Below are positions 1 to 7,798 of a stretch of DNA of 24,877 bases, piece by piece. Both the position numbers and the translations under genes were made by a program. Below the pieces are notes generated by a model that did not search any database, was not told where the DNA came from, and saw only the letters and a program-made list of their open reading frames with translations. The DNA is taken from the NCBI GenBank assembly GCA_002496725.1, contig DALI01000080.1:1-24877 (forward strand), given 5' to 3'. The stretch comes from Euryarchaeota archaeon UBA181 (GTDB lineage: Archaea > Thermoplasmatota > Poseidoniia > Poseidoniales > Thalassarchaeaceae). How positions within the stretch are numbered: position 1 is the stretch's first letter; each line of letters opens with the position of its first letter.

Positions 1-1
1 T

Positions 2-118
2 ACCCACCAAGGGAGTGGCAACATGCACAGCATGTTTGCTCACAACGGGCTAACCCTCCTCCCTCCCGATACCGACGGTGTGGAAGGAGACGTGGTGGAC
101 GCCCTTTGGATATTATAG
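2..118 (+). CDS. moeA: MoeA-like molybdopterin molybdotransferase, C-terminal fragment
   Basis: Only the last 38 codons lie in the window, and the gene begins upstream of base 1. The visible tail reads GSGNMHSMFAHNGL, then LLPPDTDGVEGDVVDALWIL and a TAG stop. It matches the end of the MoeA family, where a GSG-x-x-S-x-x-x-A-x-G-L segment precedes a small beta-barrel ending in V-x-V-x-x-L. MoeA inserts molybdate into adenylylated molybdopterin in molybdenum-cofactor synthesis. The call rests on this short tail alone, so a paralogue (MoeA1 or MoeA2, or a tungsten-specific version) cannot be told apart. The 44 bp to the next, convergent gene hold no other feature I can support. Confidence 0.6.
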   Translation, partial: THQGSGNMHSMFAHNGLTLLPPDTDGVEGDVVDALWIL

Positions 119-162
119 AAAACCACTCTCTAGTTTGTTCTTTGAACAATGGGGCCCTTTGA

Positions 163-1032
163 TTACGATATATTTTGTATCGGGTTATTGGGCATAAACA
201 TTCTCAGTATCGCTATGCCGAGAAGACCGCTTAGCGTGAAGAGAATCATCGACGAGACCCCTTCCGATGAGATGGCCACGCGAATGATTACCGTTGAGAG
301 CACGAATCCCGTGTTTCTAGCGAGATTACCGAAGTCGGTGTAGAACCAGTAGGATATCAGGAGAATCAGAATATCAGCAAGTATGAGGAAGGTGAAGAAG
401 TCCAGGAAGAATATTACCCTGCTAACAGCCCCACCCCCGTCTTGCACAGAAGCAGTCCATGTCCAGAACGAGTAGGCCGCAATCATCAGGAAGACAAGTA
501 GCATCATATTTGCTATGCCCCTCTTCAATTCGACGAAACCCACGATATCATCCGATATCTCAGTGGTCTTTGTGTCAGCGATACTCATCCTGTAGTACGT
601 CAGCGATGTGTAGAACAGGGCAAGGAAGGCCCCACTCTCAACCAAGAGGAACCCCAAGTCATCGCTAACTTCCCACCCATCAGAGCCCTCAATCTCAGAA
701 AGTCGCTTCAGGATGTCCCTGACCACCAGGAGCGTTGCGATCTCGTATTGCTTTCCAACGGAGGAGGAGAAAGACTCGGGAATTGCCCTAATCAGCTGAT
801 ACACCTCGTACACGAGGAGTATGGAGAACGGTGTATACAGCGAGGACAGGGGGGAACTGACCAGCTCTACAGCATCCCCCTCGATCGAAATTCTACTTGT
901 GGTATGAAGGGCCCATAGCGCGATGTGCACGAAGAAACCGACGACAGCGAGGATGATAGTTCCCCTTCTGACCAGTTCTTCTGAGGGCTCCCCCATGGTC
1001 ATTTCGAACAACGACTGGTTCCTCGTCTGCAT
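163..1032 (-). CDS. Polytopic membrane protein of unknown function
   Basis: This 289-aa protein was not recognised. It has six or seven hydrophobic segments, roughly residues 24-44, 63-85, 126-148, 171-191, 205-230, 238-255 and 258-278. A charged loop (about residues 88-125, containing KQYEIATLLVVRDILKRLSE) separates the second and third. No catalytic or transporter signature is visible, so it is best called an uncharacterised integral membrane protein. ATG at 1032 is the first available start. The A/T-rich stretch about 26 nt upstream could be a promoter that also serves the divergent DUF2237 gene. It converges on the MoeA-like gene with a 44-bp gap. The function is unknown; that it is a real membrane protein is well supported. 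Confidence 0.7.
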   Translation of the reverse strand: MQTRNQSLFEMTMGEPSEELVRRGTIILAVVGFFVHIALWALHTTSRISIEGDAVELVSSPLSSLYTPFSILLVYEVYQLIRAIPESFSSSVGKQYEIATLLVVRDILKRLSEIEGSDGWEVSDDLGFLLVESGAFLALFYTSLTYYRMSIADTKTTEISDDIVGFVELKRGIANMMLLVFLMIAAYSFWTWTASVQDGGGAVSRVIFFLDFFTFLILADILILLISYWFYTDFGNLARNTGFVLSTVIIRVAISSEGVSSMILFTLSGLLGIAILRMFMPNNPIQNIS

Positions 1033-1062
1033 GATATTGCGCCATAAAGCCCCCTTTTAGTA

Positions 1063-1081
1063 ATGGATTTATCAAATCCAT
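1063..1081. promoter_or_regulatory. Perfect inverted repeat in a divergent promoter region
   Basis: ATGGATTTATCAAATCCAT has two perfect 8-bp arms around a 3-bp centre. It lies 31 bp before the 289-aa membrane-protein gene (-) and 58 bp before the DUF2237 gene (+), in the only non-coding space between them. The position suits an operator for a dimeric regulator. A hairpin in a leader transcript is the alternative. Confidence 0.4.
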
Positions 1082-1104
1082 ACAAAAAATCCCACGGACG
1101 AACA

Positions 1105-1113
1105 CATTAATTC
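1105..1113 (+). promoter_or_regulatory. Candidate TATA box for the DUF2237 gene
   Basis: CATTAATTC is centred about 31 nt before the ATG at 1140. This is the usual archaeal TATA distance from a start site at or just before the start codon. The call rests on composition and spacing only. Confidence 0.35.
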
Positions 1114-1139
1114 AAGCGTGCAAGCCCGTCGTAAGTAGC

Positions 1140-1514
1140 ATGCTCCCCTCAGTGAACGTTCTTGGAACCGAGCTACAAACCTGCTCCAAGAGCCCGATGA
1201 CAGGTTGGTTCAGAGACGGCTGTTGCAATACGGACAGGAGGGACAGGTCTCTGCACACAGTCTGTTGCCAGGTTACCGCGGATTTTCTCCAATTCGCCCG
1301 TTCGAGGGGTAATGACCTGATCACACCCGCTCCGGAGTTCAGGTTCCCCGGACTAAAGCCCGGAGACAGATGGTGCGTGTGCGCACAGACCTGGAAGAAC
1401 GCGGCTGAATCCGGTATTCCATGCCCTGTAATCCTCGAGTCCACCCATGAGGAGGCACTACAAGTGGTATCTCTGGACCTGCTCGAAACCAACGCTTTGG
1501 AGTTGGTTGAGTAG
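1140..1514 (+). CDS. DUF2237 family protein
   Basis: This 124-aa protein matches the DUF2237 family along its whole length. The family pattern is visible in order: NVLGTELQTCSKSPMTGWFRDGCCNT near residues 6-31, HTVCCQVT near 39-46, FARSRGNDL near 52-60, PEFRFPGLKPGDRWCVCA near 65-82, and ESTHEEAL near 100-107. Cysteines at 15, 28, 29, 42, 43, 79, 81 and 95 are unusually frequent for so small a protein and could bind metal or form redox pairs. The family is widespread, but its biochemical role is not known to me. It is divergent from the 289-aa membrane protein and is followed 49 bp later by a 56-aa membrane protein that appears to have its own TATA box. Confidence 0.85.
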   Translation: MLPSVNVLGTELQTCSKSPMTGWFRDGCCNTDRRDRSLHTVCCQVTADFLQFARSRGNDLITPAPEFRFPGLKPGDRWCVCAQTWKNAAESGIPCPVILESTHEEALQVVSLDLLETNALELVE

Positions 1515-1534
1515 TCAAAGGGTACGAACAGTAC

Positions 1535-1545
1535 CTCATATACTC
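1535..1545 (+). promoter_or_regulatory. Candidate TATA box for the 56-aa protein
   Basis: CTCATATACTC is centred about 23 nt before the ATG at 1564, which would give a leaderless or nearly leaderless transcript. It supports treating the small downstream frame as a real gene. Confidence 0.35.
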
Positions 1546-1563
1546 ACAGACTGTGCCACACAC

Positions 1564-1734
1564 ATGGACAACATATACATCGTGTACGCATTACTAACCA
1601 CACTAGCGGTTGCAATGATGACAATACTAGTCAATAGAAACAGGTCCCGCACTCCAAAGGTTTCCAGCAAGGACCCATGGGGAAAAGTAACCACGGGACG
1701 CAGGGCATCCGACTACTTCTACATTGAAGATTAG
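1564..1734 (+). CDS. Small single-span membrane protein
   Basis: This 56-aa frame starts MDNIYIVYALL. It has one strong hydrophobic segment at residues 4-22, then a basic stretch (NRNRSRTPK) and a polar tail ending DYFYIED. The arrangement suggests one transmembrane helix with a positively charged, cytoplasmic C-terminal tail. The same frame is open upstream to 1447, but that extension overlaps the DUF2237 gene and reads as non-protein, so the internal ATG is preferred. A TATA-like box sits at leaderless distance. The function is unknown. Because it is short, chance is a real alternative. Confidence 0.5.
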   Translation: MDNIYIVYALLTTLAVAMMTILVNRNRSRTPKVSSKDPWGKVTTGRRASDYFYIED

Positions 1735-1790
1735 AGTAGGGGATGCGCCACCATGCCACATCACAAACTGTTATGCAATACATGAATTCA

Positions 1791-1800
1791 AGGACGTCCT
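1791..1800. promoter_or_regulatory. Palindrome AGGACGTCCT upstream of uvrA
   Basis: AGGACGTCCT is a perfect 10-bp palindrome ending 32 bp before the uvrA start. An A/T-richer stretch (TTATGCAATACATG, about 1771-1784) just upstream could be the TATA element. That would put the palindrome close to the transcription start, where a repressor could block initiation. No known archaeal damage-response operator is being matched here. Confidence 0.3.
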
Positions 1801-1832
1801 CTTGTACGACCTAACGTTAAGCAGGGCTACCA

Positions 1833-4808
1833 ATGAATGGAAAAAGAAAGAAAAGCGATATTGCCGATGAGTGGATCGAGGTCAAGGGTGCAAGGACACA
1901 CAACCTGAGGAATATCGACGTCAGCCTCCCAAGAGGAAAGTTCGTGGTAATATCGGGCGTATCTGGTTCTGGTAAGTCAAGCCTGGCATTTGACACACTC
2001 TATGCAGAGGGGCAGAGGAGGTATGTAGAGAGCTTGAGCTCCTATGCCCGACAGTTTCTGGGACAGATGAAGAAACCGGATTGCGATAGCATAGAAGGTC
2101 TTTCTCCGGCTATCAGCATAGACCAGAAACAAGGCAGCCACAATCCACGTTCCACTGTTGCAACTGTAACCGAGATCATGGATTATCTCCGACTATTGTG
2201 GGCGAGAGTGGGACTCCCACACTGCCCGGATTGTGGCAGGCAGGTAGCTAGGAGAACCGTTCAGGAGATTGTTGACGACGTCCTTTGGAGGTTCGAGGGT
2301 CATGCTATAGCCATATGGAGCCCCGCTGTGAGGAATAGGAAAGGAACCCATGCGGATCTCTTCAAGGGCTTCGTGGAACAGGGGTTCCTCGCTGGAAAGG
2401 TCAACGGTAGGGACGCGGACTTCGAGAGCCCCCCCTCACTTGAGAAAAATCTCAGGCACGACATAGACGTCAGACTCGACAGACTTCTTCTGCACCTCTC
2501 AAACAGACAACGACTCACTGAGGCTATTGAAAACGGACTCAGGCTGGGCGGCGGCTCTATCGCTGTAGAGAGCGTCAGCGCGCCCAAGCCCGGTTCGGAT
2601 AACGCAGAGGAGCAGAGGTTCAAGACCAAGGAGGGGGAGACCATCCCCTACTCAGAGGAGTTTGCGTGTCCAGAGCACGGGGCCTTCCTGCCAGAGATGA
2701 GTCCAAGGGTTTTCTCGTTCAATAATCCATTAGGCGCATGTCCTTCCTGCCAGGGGCTCGGGGTTCAGAGGTCCTTCTCTCACGACTTAGTGGTGGATAG
2801 GAATGCGACTGTCGAGGAGGGATGCATAAGGCCCTTCAGACGCTCTATGATGTCAGGCTGGTATAGGAGCCAGATGGTACAGACCTGTCAGCACTACGGC
2901 ATCCCGACAGATATTCCATTCAGCGAGCTCGATGAAGATGACAGGGACATACTAATCAACGGCTCAGGCAGTACTGCTATCAACTTCCAGTTCAAATCTC
3001 AGAAAGGCTCCTCATACACGATGAACAAGCCATGGGAAGGAGTATTCTCGAGGTTGAGGAGGACATACACCGATACATCATCCGATAGAACCAGATCGAG
3101 GCTGTCTTCTTTCATGACAGATGAGTCATGCTCAGACTGCGAGGGAAGGAAGCTCAATAGGGCCGTCAGCGGGGTTACAGTCGGCTCGACCACACTACCG
3201 GGTATTTCCGGATGCAGCGTCCTCGAGGCACTGGCCACAGTACAGAAGTGGAGATTAGGGGCTCTAGACGATACATGGGACAGGCTCGATAGAAACCCTC
3301 CCTCCTTGGACTCGATCCAGGCAGAGAGACTCGATGAGAGATCGATGTACATCGCAACTGAGATAATCAAAGAGATAGAAGCCAGACTTAGGTTCTTGGC
3401 TTTGGTTGGTCTTGACTACCTTACATTGGACAGGAGGGCAAACACCCTCTCTGGAGGCGAGTCACAGAGAATCAGGCTCGCTACACAGATAGGAACCCGA
3501 CTCACTGGTGTGATGTATGTCCTAGACGAGCCCAGTATCGGCTTACACCCACGGGACAATGGCCGTCTACTAGAGACTCTCAGAGAGCTTACTGATCTAG
3601 GAAATACACTGATTGTGGTCGAGCATGACGAAGCTACCCTTCGACAGGCCGATTGGATTGTGGATATCGGTCCAGGAGCAGGTAAGGAAGGGGGGGAGAT
3701 AGTCGTCAGCGGATTATTTGACGATTTGGTATCAAGCGAAGGAAGCATCACTGGGGCGTATCTGTCAGGGCGCTCAGAGATCCCACTCCCCAGTGACAGG
3801 GCAGAACCCGACAAGGAGAAGTGGCTGGTAGTAAGGGGTGCGCGTCAGAACAATCTCCAAGACATAGACGTGAGGATACCCCTCGGCTGCATGGTTGCCG
3901 TCACAGGAGTGTCCGGTTCAGGCAAATCCTCACTCGTCACAGGTACCCTGGCCCCAGTCCTACAACGTGAGCTCCAAGGTACAGACGATACACCGGGAAC
4001 CCATGACTCCATAGATGGAATCGATAATCTAGACAAGGTCATCGTAATCGACCAATCGCCGATTGGCAGGACCCCTCGGTCCAATCCTGCCACATACACG
4101 AAGGCCTTCGGGCCTATTAGGCAACTATTCGCATCCACTCCCCTCGCCAAGGAGAGGGGGTATGAGCCCGGCCAGTTCTCCTTCAATGTCAGAGGCGGGC
4201 GCTGTGAGGCATGCCAGGGCGCAGGCTCCTCAAAACTCGAGATGAACTTCCTCCCCGACGTCTGGGTCACGTGCGATGTATGCAAGGGCAAGAGGTACAC
4301 AAGGGAGACTCTCGAGGTGGAGTGGAAGGGCAAGACAATCCATGATGTCTTGGAGATGAACGTCCAAGAGGCATGTGTATTCTTCGAGAACCAGAGGGGA
4401 ATCTACAGAATAGTCTCGACACTCAATGACGTGGGCCTCGGGTACATACGACTAGGCCAACCCGCTACCACACTATCAGGGGGCGAAGCCCAGAGAGTCA
4501 AGCTAGCAACGGAGTTGCATAGGCCGGCGAGGAAGCATACTCTGTATGTACTGGACGAACCAACCACCGGACTGGCTCTATCCGATGTCCATCAGCTCAT
4601 CGAGGTGCTCCTCAGGCTCAGGAGGAATGGACACACGGTGATAATCATCGAGCATCATCTTGATGTGATCAAGTGCGCTGATTGGGTAATAGACCTGGGG
4701 CCCGAGGGTGGCGAACTGGGAGGGCATATAGTAGCCGAGGGGACCCCCTCAGAAGTATCTCAGGTGAAGTCGAGTTATACCGGAATGCATCTCAAGGAGA
4801 TGCTCTGA
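1833..4808 (+). CDS. uvrA: Excinuclease ABC subunit A (UvrA)
   Basis: This is the DNA-damage recognition ATPase of UvrABC nucleotide excision repair: a UvrA dimer loads UvrB at lesions. The protein has 991 aa, against about 940 in E. coli. Both ABC modules are complete. Module one has a Walker A (GVSGSGKSS, K48), a signature LSGGE at 539-543 and a Walker B ending D565-E566. Module two has a Walker A with K698, LSGGE at 881-885 and D908-E909. Zinc ligands are visible at C131/C134, C279/H282 with C303/C306, and C791/C794/C814/C817. The C279-x2-H282 pair carries a His where Cys is usual. In the second module the usual TTGLH reads TTGLA, with Ala at 915. UvrB and UvrC are not in the window. UvrABC in mesophilic archaea is generally seen as bacterial in origin. 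ATG at 1833 puts the conserved IEVKGARTHNLRNI close to the N-terminus, as expected. Confidence 0.97.
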   Translation: MNGKRKKSDIADEWIEVKGARTHNLRNIDVSLPRGKFVVISGVSGSGKSSLAFDTLYAEGQRRYVESLSSYARQFLGQMKKPDCDSIEGLSPAISIDQKQGSHNPRSTVATVTEIMDYLRLLWARVGLPHCPDCGRQVARRTVQEIVDDVLWRFEGHAIAIWSPAVRNRKGTHADLFKGFVEQGFLAGKVNGRDADFESPPSLEKNLRHDIDVRLDRLLLHLSNRQRLTEAIENGLRLGGGSIAVESVSAPKPGSDNAEEQRFKTKEGETIPYSEEFACPEHGAFLPEMSPRVFSFNNPLGACPSCQGLGVQRSFSHDLVVDRNATVEEGCIRPFRRSMMSGWYRSQMVQTCQHYGIPTDIPFSELDEDDRDILINGSGSTAINFQFKSQKGSSYTMNKPWEGVFSRLRRTYTDTSSDRTRSRLSSFMTDESCSDCEGRKLNRAVSGVTVGSTTLPGISGCSVLEALATVQKWRLGALDDTWDRLDRNPPSLDSIQAERLDERSMYIATEIIKEIEARLRFLALVGLDYLTLDRRANTLSGGESQRIRLATQIGTRLTGVMYVLDEPSIGLHPRDNGRLLETLRELTDLGNTLIVVEHDEATLRQADWIVDIGPGAGKEGGEIVVSGLFDDLVSSEGSITGAYLSGRSEIPLPSDRAEPDKEKWLVVRGARQNNLQDIDVRIPLGCMVAVTGVSGSGKSSLVTGTLAPVLQRELQGTDDTPGTHDSIDGIDNLDKVIVIDQSPIGRTPRSNPATYTKAFGPIRQLFASTPLAKERGYEPGQFSFNVRGGRCEACQGAGSSKLEMNFLPDVWVTCDVCKGKRYTRETLEVEWKGKTIHDVLEMNVQEACVFFENQRGIYRIVSTLNDVGLGYIRLGQPATTLSGGEAQRVKLATELHRPARKHTLYVLDEPTTGLALSDVHQLIEVLLRLRRNGHTVIIIEHHLDVIKCADWVIDLGPEGGELGGHIVAEGTPSEVSQVKSSYTGMHLKEML

Positions 4809-4832
4809 ACAAATTTTACGGGCCAACCCTTG

Positions 4833-4848
4833 AGAAGGAGCACCTTCT
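4833..4848 (+). promoter_or_regulatory. Short inverted repeat between uvrA and the BI-1-like gene
   Basis: AGAAGG-AGCA-CCTTCT has 6-bp arms and a 4-nt loop. It lies in the 50-bp gap after uvrA and ends 10 nt before the next ATG. It could be a leader hairpin, a weak attenuator or an operator. There is no T-run after it, so it is not a typical terminator. Confidence 0.3.
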
Positions 4849-4858
4849 GAGCTAACTG

Positions 4859-5614
4859 ATGTACCGTTCCAGAAACCCCGCACTATCCGACTCCACGTTC
4901 GACAAGAGCGCCTACACGGACGTTCCGTGGTGGGATGATCAGGACTCCAATCTGATGACCATGGAGGGGACAGTAGAGAAGACTGGAATACTACTGATAC
5001 TAATATCGACAACTGCAATAGCCACGGCCATGTTCATGCCAGAAGCAATACTCATGTCCCTGATAGGGGGTATCGCGGGATTTATTCTTGCTATGGTAAT
5101 CATCTTCTCTCGCTCCACTAGCCCAGTCTTGATTTCCATCTACGCAATCTGTCAGGGACTTGTCTTGGGGGGAGTAACATGGCTCTATGAGCAGTACTTC
5201 CCCGGAATAGGCATCTTGGCCGTGGTCCTGACTATGGCCATACTGGGGACCATGCTAGCGATCTACCGTGCTGGTCTCATTGAGTGGAACAGAAATCTCC
5301 AGATCGCCGTGACATCTGCTATGATGGCAATACTCGTCATCTATCTGGTTTCCTTCATCGGTATTTTCATGGGTTTCGAGGTCCCCTATATCCACGAGGC
5401 TAGCCCATTGGGGATAGCATTCTCATTGTTCGTCATAGGGATAGCTTCGCTATGCTTAGTGGCTGACTTTGACTTCATCGAAAGAGGGGTCGAGACCGGG
5501 GCTCCGAAACAACTCGAGTGGAGAGCCGCGTTCGGCCTGATGGTGACATTGGTGTGGCTATATTTGGAGATACTTGAGTTGTTAGCGAAAATAGCGATTT
5601 ACTCCAGGAGATAG
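4859..5614 (+). CDS. Bax inhibitor-1 / YccA-like integral membrane protein
   Basis: This 251-aa protein has a polar N-terminal tail of about 40 residues followed by about seven hydrophobic helices. The C-terminal block is diagnostic: ADFDFIERGVETGAPKQLEW, then RAAFGLMVTLVWLYLEILELLAK (residues about 202-245). This is the conserved end of the prokaryotic Bax1-I family, where an acidic FDxxE pair lies just before the last helices. Relatives are multi-pass inner-membrane proteins tied to calcium leak or to the FtsH protease, but the archaeal role is not established. The gene starts 50 bp after uvrA and ends 3 bp before a LysE-type exporter, so the latter two are probably co-transcribed. ATG at 4859 gives the expected length. 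Confidence 0.85.
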   Translation: MYRSRNPALSDSTFDKSAYTDVPWWDDQDSNLMTMEGTVEKTGILLILISTTAIATAMFMPEAILMSLIGGIAGFILAMVIIFSRSTSPVLISIYAICQGLVLGGVTWLYEQYFPGIGILAVVLTMAILGTMLAIYRAGLIEWNRNLQIAVTSAMMAILVIYLVSFIGIFMGFEVPYIHEASPLGIAFSLFVIGIASLCLVADFDFIERGVETGAPKQLEWRAAFGLMVTLVWLYLEILELLAKIAIYSRR

Positions 5615-5617
5615 AGG

Positions 5618-6253
5618 ATGGACGTCGGACTGGTTCTATCTCTTGCGGCCGCAGGTCTCGCTCTGGGGGTTGTTGAGGGTGTGAAGCCCGGGCCACTTTT
5701 GACCATGGTAATCAGGGAAACGCTCTCTGGGGGTCTGAGAGCTGGGATGTGGACTGCAGCGGCACCGATTTTTACCGACGGTCCGTTGGTTATCGTTAGC
5801 CTCCTTGCCGCCAGTTGGATAGCCACTCGTCCGTCTGTATTGATTGTGATATCTGTACTCGGTGCTGCATATCTCCTGAAGATGGGCATCGAGTGCTTCT
5901 CGATAGAGCCGCCTTCTTCTGATCTGGCCGATATCGATGTTTCAAAGTCTTTCAAGAGAGGCGTACTCACTAATCTCCTCAACCCAAACGTCTACGTTTT
6001 CTGGTTCCTAATCGGGGGGCCTCTGATGGCATCTGTGGCAGACGAGGAACCTCTAGCACCAATCGCCTATGCACTCACTTTCCTGATATCAATCATCATC
6101 GTGAAGACACTAATAGCGTTTGTATTCGATAGAACCAGGGGTAATATCTCAAGAAGCACATACAGGTCAATTCTCTCTTTGTGTGGAATAGCCATGATCT
6201 TCTTCGCTGCAGGATTCTCCTATCAGGCATACGACTTGTATCAGGCCCTCTAG
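5618..6253 (+). CDS. LysE family translocator (amino-acid or small-molecule exporter)
   Basis: This 211-aa protein has about six hydrophobic helices and the LysE-family N-terminal pattern. A first helix leads into VVEGVKPGPLLTMVI (residues about 18-32), in which the K-P-G-P turn corresponds to the family's T-P-G-P. A glycine-rich loop (SGGLRAG) follows before helix two. A later NLLNPNVYVFWFLIGGP (about 118-134) matches the family's LNPK-x-x-x-F-W segment. LysE/RhtB proteins export basic or neutral amino acids; the substrate here cannot be read from sequence. ATG at 5618 comes 3 nt after the BI-1-like stop, behind the purine-rich CAGGAGATAGAGG. The stop codon overlaps that of the convergent lipoprotein gene. 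Confidence 0.85.
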   Translation: MDVGLVLSLAAAGLALGVVEGVKPGPLLTMVIRETLSGGLRAGMWTAAAPIFTDGPLVIVSLLAASWIATRPSVLIVISVLGAAYLLKMGIECFSIEPPSSDLADIDVSKSFKRGVLTNLLNPNVYVFWFLIGGPLMASVADEEPLAPIAYALTFLISIIIVKTLIAFVFDRTRGNISRSTYRSILSLCGIAMIFFAAGFSYQAYDLYQAL

Positions 6254-6257
6254 AGGG
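6246..6257. other. 12-bp palindrome containing shared convergent stop codons
   Basis: CCCTCTAGAGGG is a perfect palindrome. Its central CTAG serves both genes: TAG at 6251-6253 ends the LysE gene on the plus strand, and TAG at 6252-6250 ends the lipoprotein gene on the minus strand. Both proteins therefore end in a leucine CTC codon followed by TAG. There is no room for a separate terminator between the genes. Confidence 0.85.
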
Positions 6258-7707
6258 TCTGTGGGCCGCCAATGGGCATCTCTGTCAATCCGTCTATCAT
6301 TCCACGCAGAGAGGGCCCCTGTGAGATTGTTGCGAAGATACCAATGTCATTGATGTTGTGAGATAGACCAAACCACGGCCTTCCGTACTGGTCAACCGAC
6401 ATATCCAGGAAATCACCGAGACCCCCACACCGGTTGTATCCGCAATCTTCCGTTGTGTCGATTGGGTCACCGAAGTCATTCACCTGGACGGTAGTCATCA
6501 GTGGATTATCGGCGAAGGCATCAGTGATGATGGTCATGTAAGCGTTCCACGTGTTGTTTCCAGAGTCTCCAACATAGCCCAAGGCAACCCTGCCTGACTC
6601 CCCTGCTGTTATGACGGGAAAGCCAGTTCCCGTCAGATTTGTCGGTGGGGCAACCATCATAGCGTCGCTCCAATCCACCCCCTCGTTCAGCGAGTAAGAA
6701 TAGTAGGGCATGTTGTCCAACCCGTTCCACATTGCGTGAACGTTACCGCTGTCATCAACTGCGACCTGGGCTTCCTCGCCATTCCAGGTATTCGCAGTTC
6801 CAGTCTCCTCTGTGGGAAGGGGGTGCTCCGTCCATATCAGCCCACCATTACTGCTTTTGTATATCGAATAGCCCTCTCCGTTACACCCCATGTTGCCACG
6901 GTATAGATTGCCATTCACCCCTCCTTCGATATGTGCAGTGAGTCCCCCACTCTGACAGCTCACTGGTGCTCCGGATACCTCTGAGGTCCAAGTTCTGCCT
7001 CCATCGAAACTAGTCGAGCACAGTGGGTGGGGGGCATTTCCATTTACACAGAACGACCAAGTTGTCGCATACCCGGGAGCCGGAAGAAGGGCTGACCCTA
7101 TGGTCTGATGATCTTGCACCGAGTATATCGAGGTAGCTAACTGGCCATCCTGCCAAGAACTCCCTTCATCATCTGAAAACTCTACCGTCATACCAAGAAG
7201 CGCGTGCATATCGAACTTCATTATCCGGTCTGTCCACTTGTCAATGTAGATGTAAGGGTCGTTACTATTGGGAACAGGAAGAGGGGGGTTGTACACGTTC
7301 TGACAAGAGTATTCAGAGAGGGATGTCATCTCAATCAAACCAGAGCACTGCACTACGGCTGTTGATCCAGAGGGGCCATTTCCCCAACTGGACATGTAGA
7401 TATTATCCATGGAGGTTATCCCAATGGTAGGCTCGAAAGTGCTCATTCCTATGCCATAATATGAGCCGTTTGCCAGGAACGGGATGTTGTTACCAGTTAG
7501 ATTCTGTGTAATATTGGCGTTCATTACTGCTTGGCTATCTAACGCATCCACTCCCCCCGAGTAATGGTACCATGTAGTCTCTGGGACATCACCCAAATTA
7601 GCAAAGGGACCATCTTCTTGGATAATTTCCTCCTTTTCCTCACCGAAGCACCCACTAATTGGCACCGCCAGCATGAGCAGTACCAACATCACTGCAACGG
7701 TCCGCAT
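6250..7707 (-). CDS. Secreted lipoprotein with sialidase-like Asp-box repeats
   Basis: This 485-aa protein starts MRTVAVMLVLLMLAVPISGC, a signal peptide ending in a lipobox (ISGC) whose Cys20 would be lipidated and anchored outside the membrane. Four Asp-box-like motifs (S-x-D-x-G-x-x-W) follow at about residues 178-185 (SDDEGSSW), 233-240 (SFDGGRTW), 285-292 (SSNGGLIW) and 339-346 (SLNEGVDW), spaced about 50 residues apart as in sialidase-type beta-propellers. Asp-boxes are structural, and I do not see a convincing catalytic arginine triad, so an enzyme role is uncertain; glycan binding is also possible. The frame extends four codons further to a GTG at 7719, but GGAGG just before the ATG at 7707 and a TATA-like element about 30 nt upstream favour 7707. 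It is divergent from a subtilase. Confidence 0.8.
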   Translation of the reverse strand: MRTVAVMLVLLMLAVPISGCFGEEKEEIIQEDGPFANLGDVPETTWYHYSGGVDALDSQAVMNANITQNLTGNNIPFLANGSYYGIGMSTFEPTIGITSMDNIYMSSWGNGPSGSTAVVQCSGLIEMTSLSEYSCQNVYNPPLPVPNSNDPYIYIDKWTDRIMKFDMHALLGMTVEFSDDEGSSWQDGQLATSIYSVQDHQTIGSALLPAPGYATTWSFCVNGNAPHPLCSTSFDGGRTWTSEVSGAPVSCQSGGLTAHIEGGVNGNLYRGNMGCNGEGYSIYKSSNGGLIWTEHPLPTEETGTANTWNGEEAQVAVDDSGNVHAMWNGLDNMPYYSYSLNEGVDWSDAMMVAPPTNLTGTGFPVITAGESGRVALGYVGDSGNNTWNAYMTIITDAFADNPLMTTVQVNDFGDPIDTTEDCGYNRCGGLGDFLDMSVDQYGRPWFGLSHNINDIGIFATISQGPSLRGMIDGLTEMPIGGPQTL

Positions 7708-7730
7708 GTACCTCCACACCCCGAATCACA

Positions 7731-7743
7731 CTTGATTTGTACG
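7731..7743 (-). promoter_or_regulatory. Candidate TATA box for the lipoprotein gene
   Basis: On the minus strand this reads CGTACAAATCAAG, centred about 30 nt before the ATG at 7707. The spacing fits that ATG and not the GTG at 7719. Confidence 0.4.
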
Positions 7744-7771
7744 GTCCGAGGGATCACCATTGGGGTTTGTT

Positions 7772-7784
7772 GAAATCGAATAAC
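7772..7784 (+). promoter_or_regulatory. Candidate TATA box for the subtilase gene
   Basis: GAAATCGAATAAC lies about 22 nt before the ATG at 7799. No Shine-Dalgarno is visible between them, which is consistent with a leaderless message. Confidence 0.4.
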
Positions 7785-7798
7785 ACGGGCGACTGTTC

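Noticed and set aside
3845..4333. A 162-codon open frame on the minus strand
   Set aside because: It lies wholly inside uvrA, across the second Walker A and the zinc finger, and carries no signature of its own.
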